Shown: piece after piece, positions 23,241 through 33,233 of the stretch
Position numbering within the stretch: position 1 is the first letter of the stretch
Layout: every line of letters begins with the position of its first letter
Assembly (NCBI RefSeq): GCF_009870125.1
Contig: NC_046679.1
Span: 25,420,001 to 25,484,000 of the forward strand
Length of the DNA: 64,000 nucleotides
Origin: Drosophila pseudoobscura
Lineage: Eukaryota; Arthropoda; Insecta; Diptera; Drosophilidae
Direction of reading: 5' to 3'
Position numbers and translations under genes: made by a program
The notes under the pieces: model-generated
Databases searched by the model: none
Seen by the model: only the letters and a program-made list of their open reading frames with translations
Told to the model about the DNA's origin: nothing

Positions 23241-24458
23241 TTATGCTTTCTTGTTCAGCTTCTTTTTCTCACGCGGCTCGCGTCTCATCGACAGCGTGTC
23301 ATGCTTTGAGTGCATTTTCTGGATAATCTGCTCACGGTTTAGGAGCAGCTCCTCCAGCTGCTGCAGCACTATCCCCTCAGTGCCCTCCGGGAGCTGTATG
23401 GACTGCTCGACAGTAACGCCTTGGTCTTTCAGGTCGATGAGCTTTTGGGCCAACTGTTCGTCTGTGCCGGTGATGACGAAGTAGCCGGTTTGGCCAATGA
23501 TCTCAATGGAGTCGTCTGGACGGATGGTAACAGATTTCTGGGCTTTCTCGGGCTTTTTCACACTATTTTCGGGGAGCTCGGGCTGCAACTGGGGCGCAAT
23601 CTGTGCGGCATCAGCCTGCTGTACTGACTTCTCGAAGTCGAAGTCGTTTTCAGTCCCGACGCTCGCCAAATAGTTTTCGACTGCTTCCAATGTCTGGGGA
23701 ATCAGCTCCATTTCACTGGGTGTGAAGCTCAGCGAGGACAAGCTCGGCGACACTTCTCTCTGGCGCCTCCCATAGATCTCCGGCTGGGTCTCTTCGCCGT
23801 CAGCCGGCAAGATTCCCTGCCAACGACTCTTGATTTCCTCGCAGATCTTATTCAACAATGGGATATTCACCGTCTTATGCGAGTTTTTAGTGTTCATGGT
23901 GCTGACCCCCATATGTTTCTGTATTTTGTTCCATATCGAAAGCAGATGCTCCTTGGCACGCTTCTGATGCCCGGGCTGAATCTCGCGCCACATTTCACTT
24001 TCCGTGCTAGTGCCAGGGCCAACGGCAGCGGCAGGGGCAGAGGCTGAGGCTGAGCCAGCAGTCCGAGGCTTAGCCCCAGAAAGGGGCTTGGGCTCAAGGT
24101 TTAGTGCCTCGGGCATCTTCTTCGGAAGCCTTCCACTGGGCACTGGGTTCTTGCTGTAGATTATCGACTCCACCAGTTTGCTCGATTGTGTCCGCTTCTG
24201 TGTCAGTTTTGCTGTCTTGTTGATTGGAGCAGTCCCTGTTCTGCCACTTGTCGGTGGCTTTGGCGGTGATAGGGGCGTGGGTGCGGGGGGCTTACCTCCT
24301 GGTGTTATCTGCTGCTGCTTCTCCGGCGGCATTGCCTGAACCCTTTTCACACCTTTCACAGCGGTCACTGGTTGTGGATTCTTGAGCGCCTCTTCTTCTG
24401 CTTGACGTGTGGCATCGGCTGCCTTCCGCTGGCGACGTGTTAACACCTTTTGTGGCAT
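23241..24458 (-). CDS. Uncharacterised 405-aa protein, basic, Pro/Lys-rich
   Basis: A single intact ATG-started exon. I do not recognise the family. The N-terminus is basic (MPQKVLTRRQRKAADATRQ) and is followed by a Pro/Thr/Ala-rich segment to about residue 150. The middle (EMWREIQPGHQKRAKEHLLS, WNKIQKHMGV, LLNKICEEIKSRWQGILP) looks helical. The C-terminal part contains the sequence VTIRPDDSIEIIGQTGYFVI, then a heptad-like stretch (LQQLEELLLNREQIIQKM) and a Lys-rich end EKKKLNKKA, which could act as a nuclear signal. No signal peptide or membrane segment is seen. It is divergent from spargel, 610 bp apart, with a perfect DRE between them, which suggests housekeeping expression. Length, codon use and absence of stops argue for a real gene. 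Confidence 0.85.
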   Translation of the reverse strand: MPQKVLTRRQRKAADATRQAEEEALKNPQPVTAVKGVKRVQAMPPEKQQQITPGGKPPAPTPLSPPKPPTSGRTGTAPINKTAKLTQKRTQSSKLVESIIYSKNPVPSGRLPKKMPEALNLEPKPLSGAKPRTAGSASASAPAAAVGPGTSTESEMWREIQPGHQKRAKEHLLSIWNKIQKHMGVSTMNTKNSHKTVNIPLLNKICEEIKSRWQGILPADGEETQPEIYGRRQREVSPSLSSLSFTPSEMELIPQTLEAVENYLASVGTENDFDFEKSVQQADAAQIAPQLQPELPENSVKKPEKAQKSVTIRPDDSIEIIGQTGYFVITGTDEQLAQKLIDLKDQGVTVEQSIQLPEGTEGIVLQQLEELLLNREQIIQKMHSKHDTLSMRREPREKKKLNKKA

Positions 24459-24682
24459 GTTTTCCCCTCTACGAATATATATATTCAGAAAATGGCAATT
24501 TTTTCAATAATATTTTATGATTTTACTACTTGATTTCTTGTATTTCTGTTTCACTTCGAAAGCACATGCCAAATGAACAATTTCTCGTCGGTCGACAGCC
24601 GGAAATGAAATATATCCCTGCCTCCTTCAAGTCATCTTGACATCTTGACTTAAAGTGTCAAAAGGCACTTTCGATTACTCGC

Positions 24683-24690
24683 TATCGATA
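24683..24690. promoter_or_regulatory. DRE (TATCGATA) in the divergent promoter of the 405-aa gene and spargel
   Basis: Perfect TATCGATA, followed by a second half-site CTCGATAC. It is 225 bp upstream of the minus-strand gene and 386 bp upstream of spargel. Confidence 0.65.
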
Positions 24691-25068
24691 CTCGATACAT
24701 ATCTTTTCAAAGGCTACTTGAAGAAGAAGACGATGTTTTCCCGGAAGAGGTATTGTTTTTTCATTAAACAGAAGGAGGCATCTCCGAATCTCCATTTGGT
24801 AATAGTTAATAAGTACTCAGGTCCGTGCGTGTGTGGCCTTTGCCTGGCTCAATGGCAAATGCTGATTGGTGGAAAGAAAGTCCCTGCGGTGTGAGAGATT
24901 GATTCCCCCACCATGGTTAGCTTCTGCGGATGCTTGATATTCCACTGTTTATCCCTCGGAGACGGATGTGGTATTTTCTTTTTGGCTATGTCTCGAATGC
25001 TACGATTATATCTAACAGAACCGAGTCTCTGCATCTCATCCGCTCTGCAGGAATCCCCTTGACACGAA

Positions 25069-28000
25069 ATGGACTCCCGATTGCTGAATGTTTTTCATGA
25101 GGATCCCTTCGACGGAAACTTTGCAAAATATGAGACCGAGCCGAGCTTCTGGTCTCCCAACGACGAGTAAGTACTGAATACTGGAGCTGACAATATGTAT
25201 GCTTATGCATCATTTGTTTTATTCTCGGTTTCAGCCTGCAGCTGACGGATACACTGAACGGAATACTGCCCATTGCGCCCACAGACGCCCATTCCCTGCT
25301 GGGCCACGACGGCGTCGAGGATGTGGAGTTGCAGAGCAGCAAGAACCTGGTAGGTGGTGTCCCGAGAACTTGAAACACTGAACTGCTCAGGAGGCTAAAT
25401 GTGTGTATCCATCTGTTTGAATAGCTGATCTACAGCGATTTCGTGGAGCAGCAGCTGAACGACCAGGAGGCTAACGCACTCAATGCCCAGGTCTATCAGG
25501 CCTTCGCCGACAGCGAGGTCGAAGTGGCCTACGAGCAGCACGAGCGTCATTTGAGCGCCGTAGGCCAATATGGTGATCTAGCCGTTGCAGGTCTTGGAGG
25601 AAGTCACATAGAGGAGGATGAGGAGGAAGGGGAGGATGTGCAGAGTCAATGCAGCAACTCTACGTTCCGCACGCGCACAGATAGCTCCTCAATTGGCGAC
25701 TACGAGTCGCACTCGAGCGACTACGACGACGATGACGAGGAACCAGTACCGGAACCGGAACTGGAACAAGAACGGAAACACAATACGAGTCTGCTCAGAG
25801 GCAATGTCGATGCATTGAATGAGTGCAGCGATCGCAAGAGTCGAACGCTGAGCACCAACACCATAGTCTCGGAGGCGGATGCCTTGGGGCTGAACATTGA
25901 CGTTAATAACTTTGATCTGGCTGATTTTATCACTAAAGACGACTTTTCGGAGAACTTAAGCGCGTGCCGCTTGGCAGAGTCGAAGCGGATCCAAGAAACA
26001 GCTCCACTTACTCACTCCAAAGTGTCATTAGAGCCACTATCAACTCCATCAGCTAGTGCTGGTGCTGCCACTGCTTCTGTTGTGCAAAAATCTACAGCTG
26101 TACCCACGAAGCTGCGCGACTCTGACGACGACTCAGACTCGATCATCGATGTGGAAACTGTCGATGTGGTGGACGTGGATGAGACCTTGTGGGTCAAGGG
26201 CCAGCTGGCGCAAGCGGAGGCAGCTTCTCCCGAGGATCTGTGCTATGTGGACAATGTGAAGGCCGATCCATCCTGGTCTCCGAAAGGGTCTGCGAAGAAG
26301 CAACTGTCTCTTGCTAAAGAGGTGAGTGCCAAGAGTTTTGACTCTCAGTTGAAATACCTAAATGCTCTCTCGCCCATTCCACATTTAGCCCAAGCTGGCG
26401 CCGATGGAAAACCTGGAAATCCAGGCTCGTGGAGCCACCGGCTCAGCCAAGCCGAAGGCCACAAACAACATTTGCCTGGTGCCCAACAAGAAGCAGTGCG
26501 ACTTCCTCAAGCGAAAGGTGGCGGGAGGTGCCGCGTCCAAGTCGAATAAAGCGGCCTCGAAGAAAACTCAAGAGGGTAAGAAATCTGCAATCGGCAGCAA
26601 GCAGCAGCGGCCTTCCGCCAGCACTGGCTTGGGCCTGGGAGGGAAGAATCTGGCTCTTCTCAAGCATGCTCGGGAAGCGGCAGCAGCAAGCGTGCCGCCA
26701 TTACCAGCAACGGCAACAGCAACACCAACAGCAACACCAACAGCAACACCAACAGCAACACCAACAGCAACAGCAACACCAACAGCAACAGCAACAGCAA
26801 CACCAACAGCAACAGCAACAGGTACTGTGGCATCGACACAGGCGCCCAAACGAAAACTTAATCTGGAGGAGTACAAGCAGCGTCGCGGTGCCGGCGGCAC
26901 TGCCGTCGCCAAGACCGGCACGAAGGTCAAGCCCTCGCCTCCCAAACAGCCCAAGTTGGAGCAACAAAGGCAGCCTCCAACTGGCGCAGTGGGTGCTCTG
27001 GGCGCGCTGAAACCAATGCCAGTTACAACGCCTTCGAACCAGCAACAACAGAAGACCGTGGCTATAGCCCAGATCGTCAACAGTCTCAAGTGCCCACCCA
27101 TTAAAGGGGGGCCAACAGCAGCAGCCCTGCCTATGGATCCCATTACTGTGGCCAAGAACAAGGTGCTGCGCATGCTGGAGATGAAGCGGGCCCAGCAACT
27201 GAAGATCATCGATTCGCGCGTGTCGGCAAAGGTGCCGCGCGTAACGAAGCTGCCGCCGCTCAAAGACATTGTGAAGGACACGTACCGCGTCGAATTGGAG
27301 GAGGACAACAACAGCGAGGCTCCAGCAGCAACAGCAACAGCGACGACGGCCAGAATGAACACACTCCGCCCCGACTTGGACGCACTGATTATTGTTTCGG
27401 CCAGCTGTAACACGGACATAACGATACCACCGAACCAGCTGAGCAAGGCCTCGCCTCGCTCGCTACTTAAGTCCTCGGTCCTCCTGTACAACATGTCCAA
27501 CGGCAAGGACGCGAAGAAGAACATGAGCAACTCCCTCATAGCCAGCATACAGAGCGAGGTGGTGCGACAGACCAGCAGCACGGCCATGGCCACGTTGCTG
27601 CCGAAGAGCAATGCTGGCGGGGGCAAGGGAGCCAAGCACCCGAGTGGGACTGAGACGAACGTGCCGCATGGCGAGGATATGGTGATCATGCACTTGCCGA
27701 AGAACCGCGAGCGCAAAACTCTTGTCAACATTTCTACCCAAACGGATCTGCAACCCGAATTTCCCCTCCTGGTGCTGCCCGCCACCACGCGGCAGTCACG
27801 CGAGCGCTCTAGGCGCAAATACCGCAAACGGCGAGTCCCAGGCTCGGATGAATCTAGTTCCTCGAGAGGTTCCTCTTCGGATAGCAGCAGCCTGGCTTCG
27901 TACAGATCCCGGTCACGTTCCCGCTCCCGCTCCCACTCAATAGAGCGGCTGCGTAGCTTGGATGCAACGGCCACGTGCGGAGGCAGCAGTATTGGCAACG

Positions 28001-28927
28001 GGGGCTATTCCTCGCGCAGCACCCACCGCCACCGCAGCTCGGTTAGTTCCTCATCGTACTCGGAGGCGGGCAAATATGAGCGCCGACAGCGTCGCACCAG
28101 CTACAACAAGCGACGCTCGAAAAACCAGCAGCCAAACCGGGCCGGCTACTCCAGCTCGGGCTCCGAAATCAGCGATCGGGAGCGTAGTCGTAGTCGCAGT
28201 CCGCAGCGCCCCTTGCGCCGTTCTCGTTCGCGCTCACAATCTGAGGCGCGCTTCGAAAACAACAACAACAATAGACGTGGATTTGTGGATCGGAACGTAT
28301 CACAGCCGGCGGTGGAGGAGCGCCGCATTGTGTATGTGGGTCGCATTGAGCAGGAGACCACCAAAGAGCTGCTGCGCCGAAAGTTTCTGGCCTATGGCAA
28401 CATTAAGCAGATAACAATACACTACAAGGAGAACGGGTAAGCAGTGGAGAGCAGAATACTCCAGCAAACAGAAGTGCAATTCTAATCGCATGTTTGTTAC
28501 TGTTGCAGCATGAAGTACGGCTTTGTGACGTATGAGCGAGCGCAGGACGCATTCACGGCCATCGACACAAGCCCAAAGGATCCACAGATCAATATGTATG
28601 ATATTAGCTTCGGCGGAAGACGCGCCTTCTGCCGTGCCTCGTATGCCGATTTAGGTGAGTGTCTCAAACGATTCGCAGGCTAAGGTTAAAGGGCCTTTGA
28701 ATAACATAACTCACCCTTCGCCTTTCGCAGACAATGCTGGCATCAACAACTACCACTCATATGTGTTTCCCAAGGAAGCACCGGCCCCAAAGCCGCAGGA
28801 GGACTCCTTTGAAGCTTTGTTGCTGAAGGTAAAGGCAAAGCTGAATGCTTGCAAGCCAGAAACACCAGCAACTGGACCCGCAACTGCACCAGCAGCTGCA
28901 CCGGCGCCAGATCACAGTCAGATTTGA
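25069..28927 (+). CDS. srl: Spargel, PGC-1 family transcriptional co-activator
   Basis: Drosophila PGC-1 homologue, a nuclear co-activator of mitochondrial and growth genes downstream of insulin/TOR. Exons: 25069-25166, 25235-25349, 25425-26321, 26389-28436, 28509-28654, 28731-28927; all joints keep frame, 1166 aa. The N-terminus is acidic (MDSRLLNVFHEDPFDGNFAK; later EDEEEGEDVQ). Exon 4 holds a Thr-Ala-Pro repeat (26705-26820), a Pro/Lys-rich region and an RS domain (YRSRSRSRSRSHSIERLRS). An RRM follows (RIVYVGRIEQ as RNP2, MKYGFVTY as RNP1), split by intron 4. As in mammalian PGC-1, the RRM runs into SFGGRRAFCRASYADLD and a C-terminal SFEALLLKVKAKL, matching the vertebrate DFDSLLKEAQRSL end. 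The poly(A) signal is probably AATAAA at 29971-29976. Confidence 0.97.
26705..26820 (+). repeat. In-frame CAACAGCAACAC-type repeat (Thr-Ala-Thr-Pro) in spargel
   Basis: Mixed 6- and 12-bp units of ACAGCA and ACACCA encode TATP/TATA repeats. Nearly pure triplet structure makes it prone to length change without frame loss. Confidence 0.85.
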
Positions 28928-30000
28928 CATCTTTGCTCCAACAGACAGTTTTTCGTATTTTTACTTTACTTTTTACGTTTGTTTAGCCTGGAAGGTGAGC
29001 ATCCCTTCCTATCCTTACCTATCTATATGCCACACGGCATGGCATGTGTCCGTAGACCAATCCCCAAAGTTTCCAACTCTGACCTGAACGCCTGATTATA
29101 ATTTCTAATCATTTCGATATCTACACTAGTTGACAGCAGAGCTATGCGTTGCAAGCAACGAGACTATTACACTATACATATATGCTAGGATAATTCTGGA
29201 GGGCGAGAGTGGAAACTACTACAACTACAAATGAGACAAGAAATTTGAACGAAAATGGAATTGTGATAGCCGCACGTAAGGTGCACACAAAGTCATTTAT
29301 TGCGGATAAGTTAGCAAGAAATCCAGAGAAGAAACAGACTCCACAGACTCAGAACAGCCTTGTAACAATCCATCATCTATCCACCCCCATACAACCATAC
29401 ACCCCTGAAACTGAACTAAAGTATAAACGTCTGAACGAGCGAGAGGTGACACCAGGTCGCAGAAATAGCGAGAGGAACACGCTACACAGCCGTTCGCTGA
29501 ATAGAATATAATATATGTACAGCGATCATGCATATATCTATAGTTGAGAGAGCAAGGAGCGCGCATGCTACATGCGTCGGCCACGAATTAAACTGTTGAT
29601 AACTAAACTTTGATATTAGTTTGTAAAGAGAATATTTTGTATGTACGTTTAATTTACTCGATGTCCTTTGAATAACCACAAACAACCACACAATACAGAA
29701 CACACAAACACCGCCAAACGTAAACTCTGCAAGCACACAATCCACAGAAGCAAGACCGAAATTAAAACGTAAATCGTTTAAGCAAACAAATCTAATCCAA
29801 GGAAGGAAATTATTTCATTTTTCATAACGAAATTACAAAACCATGAAACCCAAACTGTGGCACACATACAGTGTAGCCCAAGAGACAAAAATCGTAATGG
29901 TACGAGTAATTAATTAGCCACCACAAATTGTTCTTTAAGTTCTTTTGTACAATTATCCTTTTTATAGATTAATAAATGCTTGTTAGATCCAGCAAAATGA
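28928..30000 (+). other. Spargel 3' UTR
   Basis: AT-rich, no supported coding. Signals on the plus strand include ATTAAA at about 29761 and AATAAA at 29971. The 100-codon frame at 29209-29511 has no recognisable content. Confidence 0.5.
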
Positions 30001-30669
30001 ATTGAAACATAGCTCTTTTTCTGGTTTCCGAGGAGGAGATGATTGGCTCACAACACAAGGCACGGCCATTAGGTCAGATTAGTTTCATTTAGTTCATTTA
30101 CAAAATTTGGATGTCGAAGTTCTCTCCCCCCACTCCTCCATGAAGGAAGTCCACATCATCTGTGACGAATGACCAGTTCAAAAGCAAATTCCTAGTTCAG
30201 GTTACTAAATGATTCATGGGGTTCGGGGCACGTTTCTTTGAATAGAGAACGTACTTGGCAAGCCTTTGGAAAAGCGTGCAGATTATTGGAAACTTTTGGC
30301 ATCGCCTGTAATGAAATTAATTAAAATCCTCTCGTCGCCTTTGGCTCCGGTCAAAAGTTGCGATAACTTTCTCTGCCCACCAGGGGGGTGGGAGCGGATT
30401 GAAGCTCTCTGTAATTACACCTAATTGCAATTGCTTCAACTGGCAACGAGCTGGGGACTGCACCCACTCCCGCAGCCTCGTTCCAACCATCAGTGACTGC
30501 AAGGTGCTGCAATCCATGTCAAGGCTTTCAGGAATATCCGTCCTGATTTCCAGCATTATTTCTCCCATTAATGTCGAATTGTTCCGCCTGAACGCCTGTG
30601 GGACGTTTATAATAAAGCAGCACGCTCCAAACAGGATCCAGTAGAGGAGTTTCCCACGGTAGGAGGGAA

Positions 30670-31014
30670 CTATGTAAGAGATTCAACCATTCGCCTGTGC
30701 CAGCTGTGGAGGGCAGGAGCAAAACCATATAATACTGAGAGCTGGATACGCAACTGAGGGAAGACCGCAACAAAGGTTTCAAATTGTATTTCCCTTGGCT
30801 CCGATTCCCTGCACGGGCAGCTGGCACAGTTGATGTCTGTTGGGTTCATGTTGGTGTCGTTCAGGGGCTTCCTGTGTCCTGGCTCTTCGTCCTGGTTATG
30901 CGAGTGTGCGTTGGCCAGCATTTGTACGGGTATTTGGCTTTTCGTTATGGCTCCGGAAAGCTGTTGGACCTGGTCAGTGGACAAATGACAAGCAACTAAA
31001 ACGATGATGATGAG
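30670..31014 (-). CDS. Possible internal/terminal exon of a small secreted or membrane protein (candidate)
   Basis: After an AG acceptor (CTGTTAG|CTC) the frame reads LIIIVLVACHLSTDQVQQLS, like the end of a signal peptide, then a Cys-containing segment INCASCPCRESEPREIQFE, for 114 residues. The first exon with the ATG was not found. A possible intron (donor C|GTATCC near 30747, acceptor ATAG near 30668) would join it to a second frame (30317 to about 30667) with a hydrophobic segment LLYWILFGACCFIINV. No family is recognised. This is a weak call based on the signal-like start and a second membrane-like frame. Confidence 0.22.
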   Translation of the reverse strand, partial: LIIIVLVACHLSTDQVQQLSGAITKSQIPVQMLANAHSHNQDEEPGHRKPLNDTNMNPTDINCASCPCRESEPREIQFETFVAVFPQLRIQLSVLYGFAPALHSWHRRMVESLT

Positions 31015-31080
31015 CTAACAGATTGCTCAACCAAAGCCTGTACCGGTTTGGACAACACTAAATGCTGTGTCTAGAAAAGG

Positions 31081-31281
31081 ATGGGGCAAGTATACCTTTG
31101 GGCTATGGCCGTGTTCCAATCTAGTCCGACTGCCAAGCTAGCCTCTGACTTCGATCGTAATAGTAAGTTCCCCACTGCCGAGCACCTATACAAATAATAA
31201 TTTACTGTCCCTCTTTTTCTTCATGGCCTCCATGAGCCAACAGATTTACTTTACCAAGAAGTCCATCGCCTACGTCCATAA
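31081..31281 (+). CDS. Possible two-exon micro-ORF, about 40 aa (candidate)
   Basis: Exon 31081-31162 starts ATG (MGQVYLWAMAVFQSSPT), ends at a strong donor A|GTAAGT. An 81-bp intron with a T-rich tract ends in CAACAG, and the second exon (31244-31281) ends with LLYQEVHRLRP and a stop. The splice sites are good and the intron length is typical for Drosophila. No family is recognised, and so short a frame can occur by chance. Confidence 0.25.
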
Positions 31282-31496
31282 GTTTGAACAACCGCTTTAT
31301 CGCGATATTCTGTAAAAGTGGTGGAGTGAGCGAGACATAACGGCCGGATAGTAATTCGTGGGTGGAATGACTGAGAGAGAGAGATGAAATGGCAGGGATG
31401 TCAAAGTGTTTGCAGAAATAATTTGTATGAGTTACAATAGGCTTACTCTTTTTTCTATTTCTATTCGATTTAAAAACAAATCGCTCAACCTGTACT
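31282..31496. other. Intergenic, nothing recognised
   Basis: A short AT-rich stretch between the micro-ORF candidate and the MITE-like element; no gene or motif was identified. Confidence 0.4.
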
Positions 31497-31842
31497 GTAT
31501 AGTGTCATACAGATGTATACCTAATTCTGTTTTTACAGAATTCCTGAATGGTTTCTGAATAAACCGTGTAAAAAAAACATGTAAAAAAATGCATTGATCG
31601 TATGCAAAAATAGGGGATTGGTTCCTTATCTCTAAAACCTACTAAAATTAGGGAACAAATTAGAAAACGTTGAAAATCAAATTTGCGTATAAAAAATGTC
31701 TTTTTTATCTATGTATTTGTGTTGTTTTATTTTGAACCGTGCTAAATGGAATAAAATGTGTAAAAAATTCAAAATTTATGATTTTCAAACCGTGTTATAA
31801 AAGTCCGTGTAAACACAGAATTAGGTGTAGTATGACACACGC
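31497..31842. mobile_element. MITE-like element with imperfect terminal inverted repeats
   Basis: The left end reads TAGTGTCATAC...ACCTAATTCTGT and the right end, on the reverse strand, GTGTGTCATAC...ACCTAATTCTGTG. The arms match over about 30 bp apart from a 5-nt indel. The 345-bp interior is AT-rich, has no coding capacity and repeats CCGTGT several times. No clear target-site duplication was found. Confidence 0.5.
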
Positions 31843-33233
31843 CTTAACAATTTATTTCATGTGATATTGATTGCCCACACGTGCAAACCTAACTCGTCGC
31901 AGCCCTGCCTTGTAATTGTTAGCGCAAATCTCCCTCCAGATGCCATAACTCAGCAGTGAGCTACGCCGAATGTCATATCATTGTAATTTACGGCATTCCC
32001 ATGGCAGGAATCATCTCCGTTATCCTGTGTCTCTCAATCTTTGTGGCCATTCAGCAGTGGTGGGCGCCTTTAGAGGGCCCAATAACTTCTACAATATAAC
32101 CTTCCATGTAGTAAACAAATTTCACAACTGTTGTTTTTCAATATACACTTCCATAAAGATACAGATAAGCATAGAAAGATCCGCTTGGGCCAACGGATTG
32201 CTTCTGTGTTGTTCCTAGTCATGCACTTAATGATGATTTACTAAAATCTTGAACACCTAGGATTATATACATACATACACATAACTAGTTGTATGGGCAT
32301 TTCCGCGGGTGGACCTATTTTAATATTGTACAAATACATATTAATGTATCATTCGAGTACTTTTTCTGTCGAACAGTTCCTATCTGGCCTGCCGAAAATA
32401 GTAAATAGTTTTCATGGCCATTAATTAAAATGCCTTTATTGAACCGCACCATCAAACTGTTCGACTGGAAAAACAACTCAAATAGCAACGAGTATTCGCC
32501 GTGTGGCACTGTGGTGCTGTGAGGCAGTGGGAAGGACACGAGATGATGCCAAACCAGACAGGACAGACCCTGGGACTCTGCCAGGACAATGCAATGGTGA
32601 CACCCATTGTGTGGGCGATGGAAGTGGGAAAGCAGTAGAACTGAATGTGACATGTTTTTCTGCTCTATCTCTGTGTCGGTCTGTCAGTCTGTCGGTCTGT
32701 CCCTCTGTTGGCCTGTCCGTCAATGTTGTCCCATGGATGAAAAGTGTCACCTGCAAGCTCTTTTAGATTGAACAAACAACAGAATCAGAAAAACCTGTCG
32801 AGACTTTGGTATTTCTGTCTGGTATCTCTGATAGTTTCATCTGAACTTGTTCTCAGTAGCAGTAGCTGTCCAGCTTTAGATATTCATAAATACTACATTC
32901 CGTTGCAGGCCATTAACTGAGTGCCAAAACCAAAACGAACTAACTATTGTCGCGAAATGCACTTCGAATAAACATCAATTGTCAGTCGCTGGTTTTTGGT
33001 TTCTATACCCTGTATAGGCAGAGCACAAGGGTGTATTGTATACGGAACATTATACAAATGTAGGTATAGTAAATCATATATCATGTACGAGTATCGCATA
33101 CTTATCGGAGTACTGTACTGTAAGGATGCAACTATTCCGTTCTTAAGTTTTGAAGCCAAATTTGTCGCCCGATTTGGCAGACGAAAGAGCATAATATACT
33201 AGTAAATTGAACATGAACGAGGGGGAACGTTGA
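31843..33233. other. Intergenic, no supported gene
   Basis: No recognisable coding sequence. A short 8-bp GTCTGTCSG repeat lies near 32672-32720. From about 32990 the sequence has TATACCCTGTATAGG and similar pieces that may be degraded transposon next to the DINE-1-like copy. Confidence 0.4.

Noticed and set aside
26568..27998. 476-codon antisense frame in spargel
   Set aside because: It is the complement of RS and Thr/Ala repeats, with Val/Ala/Cys runs and no domain.
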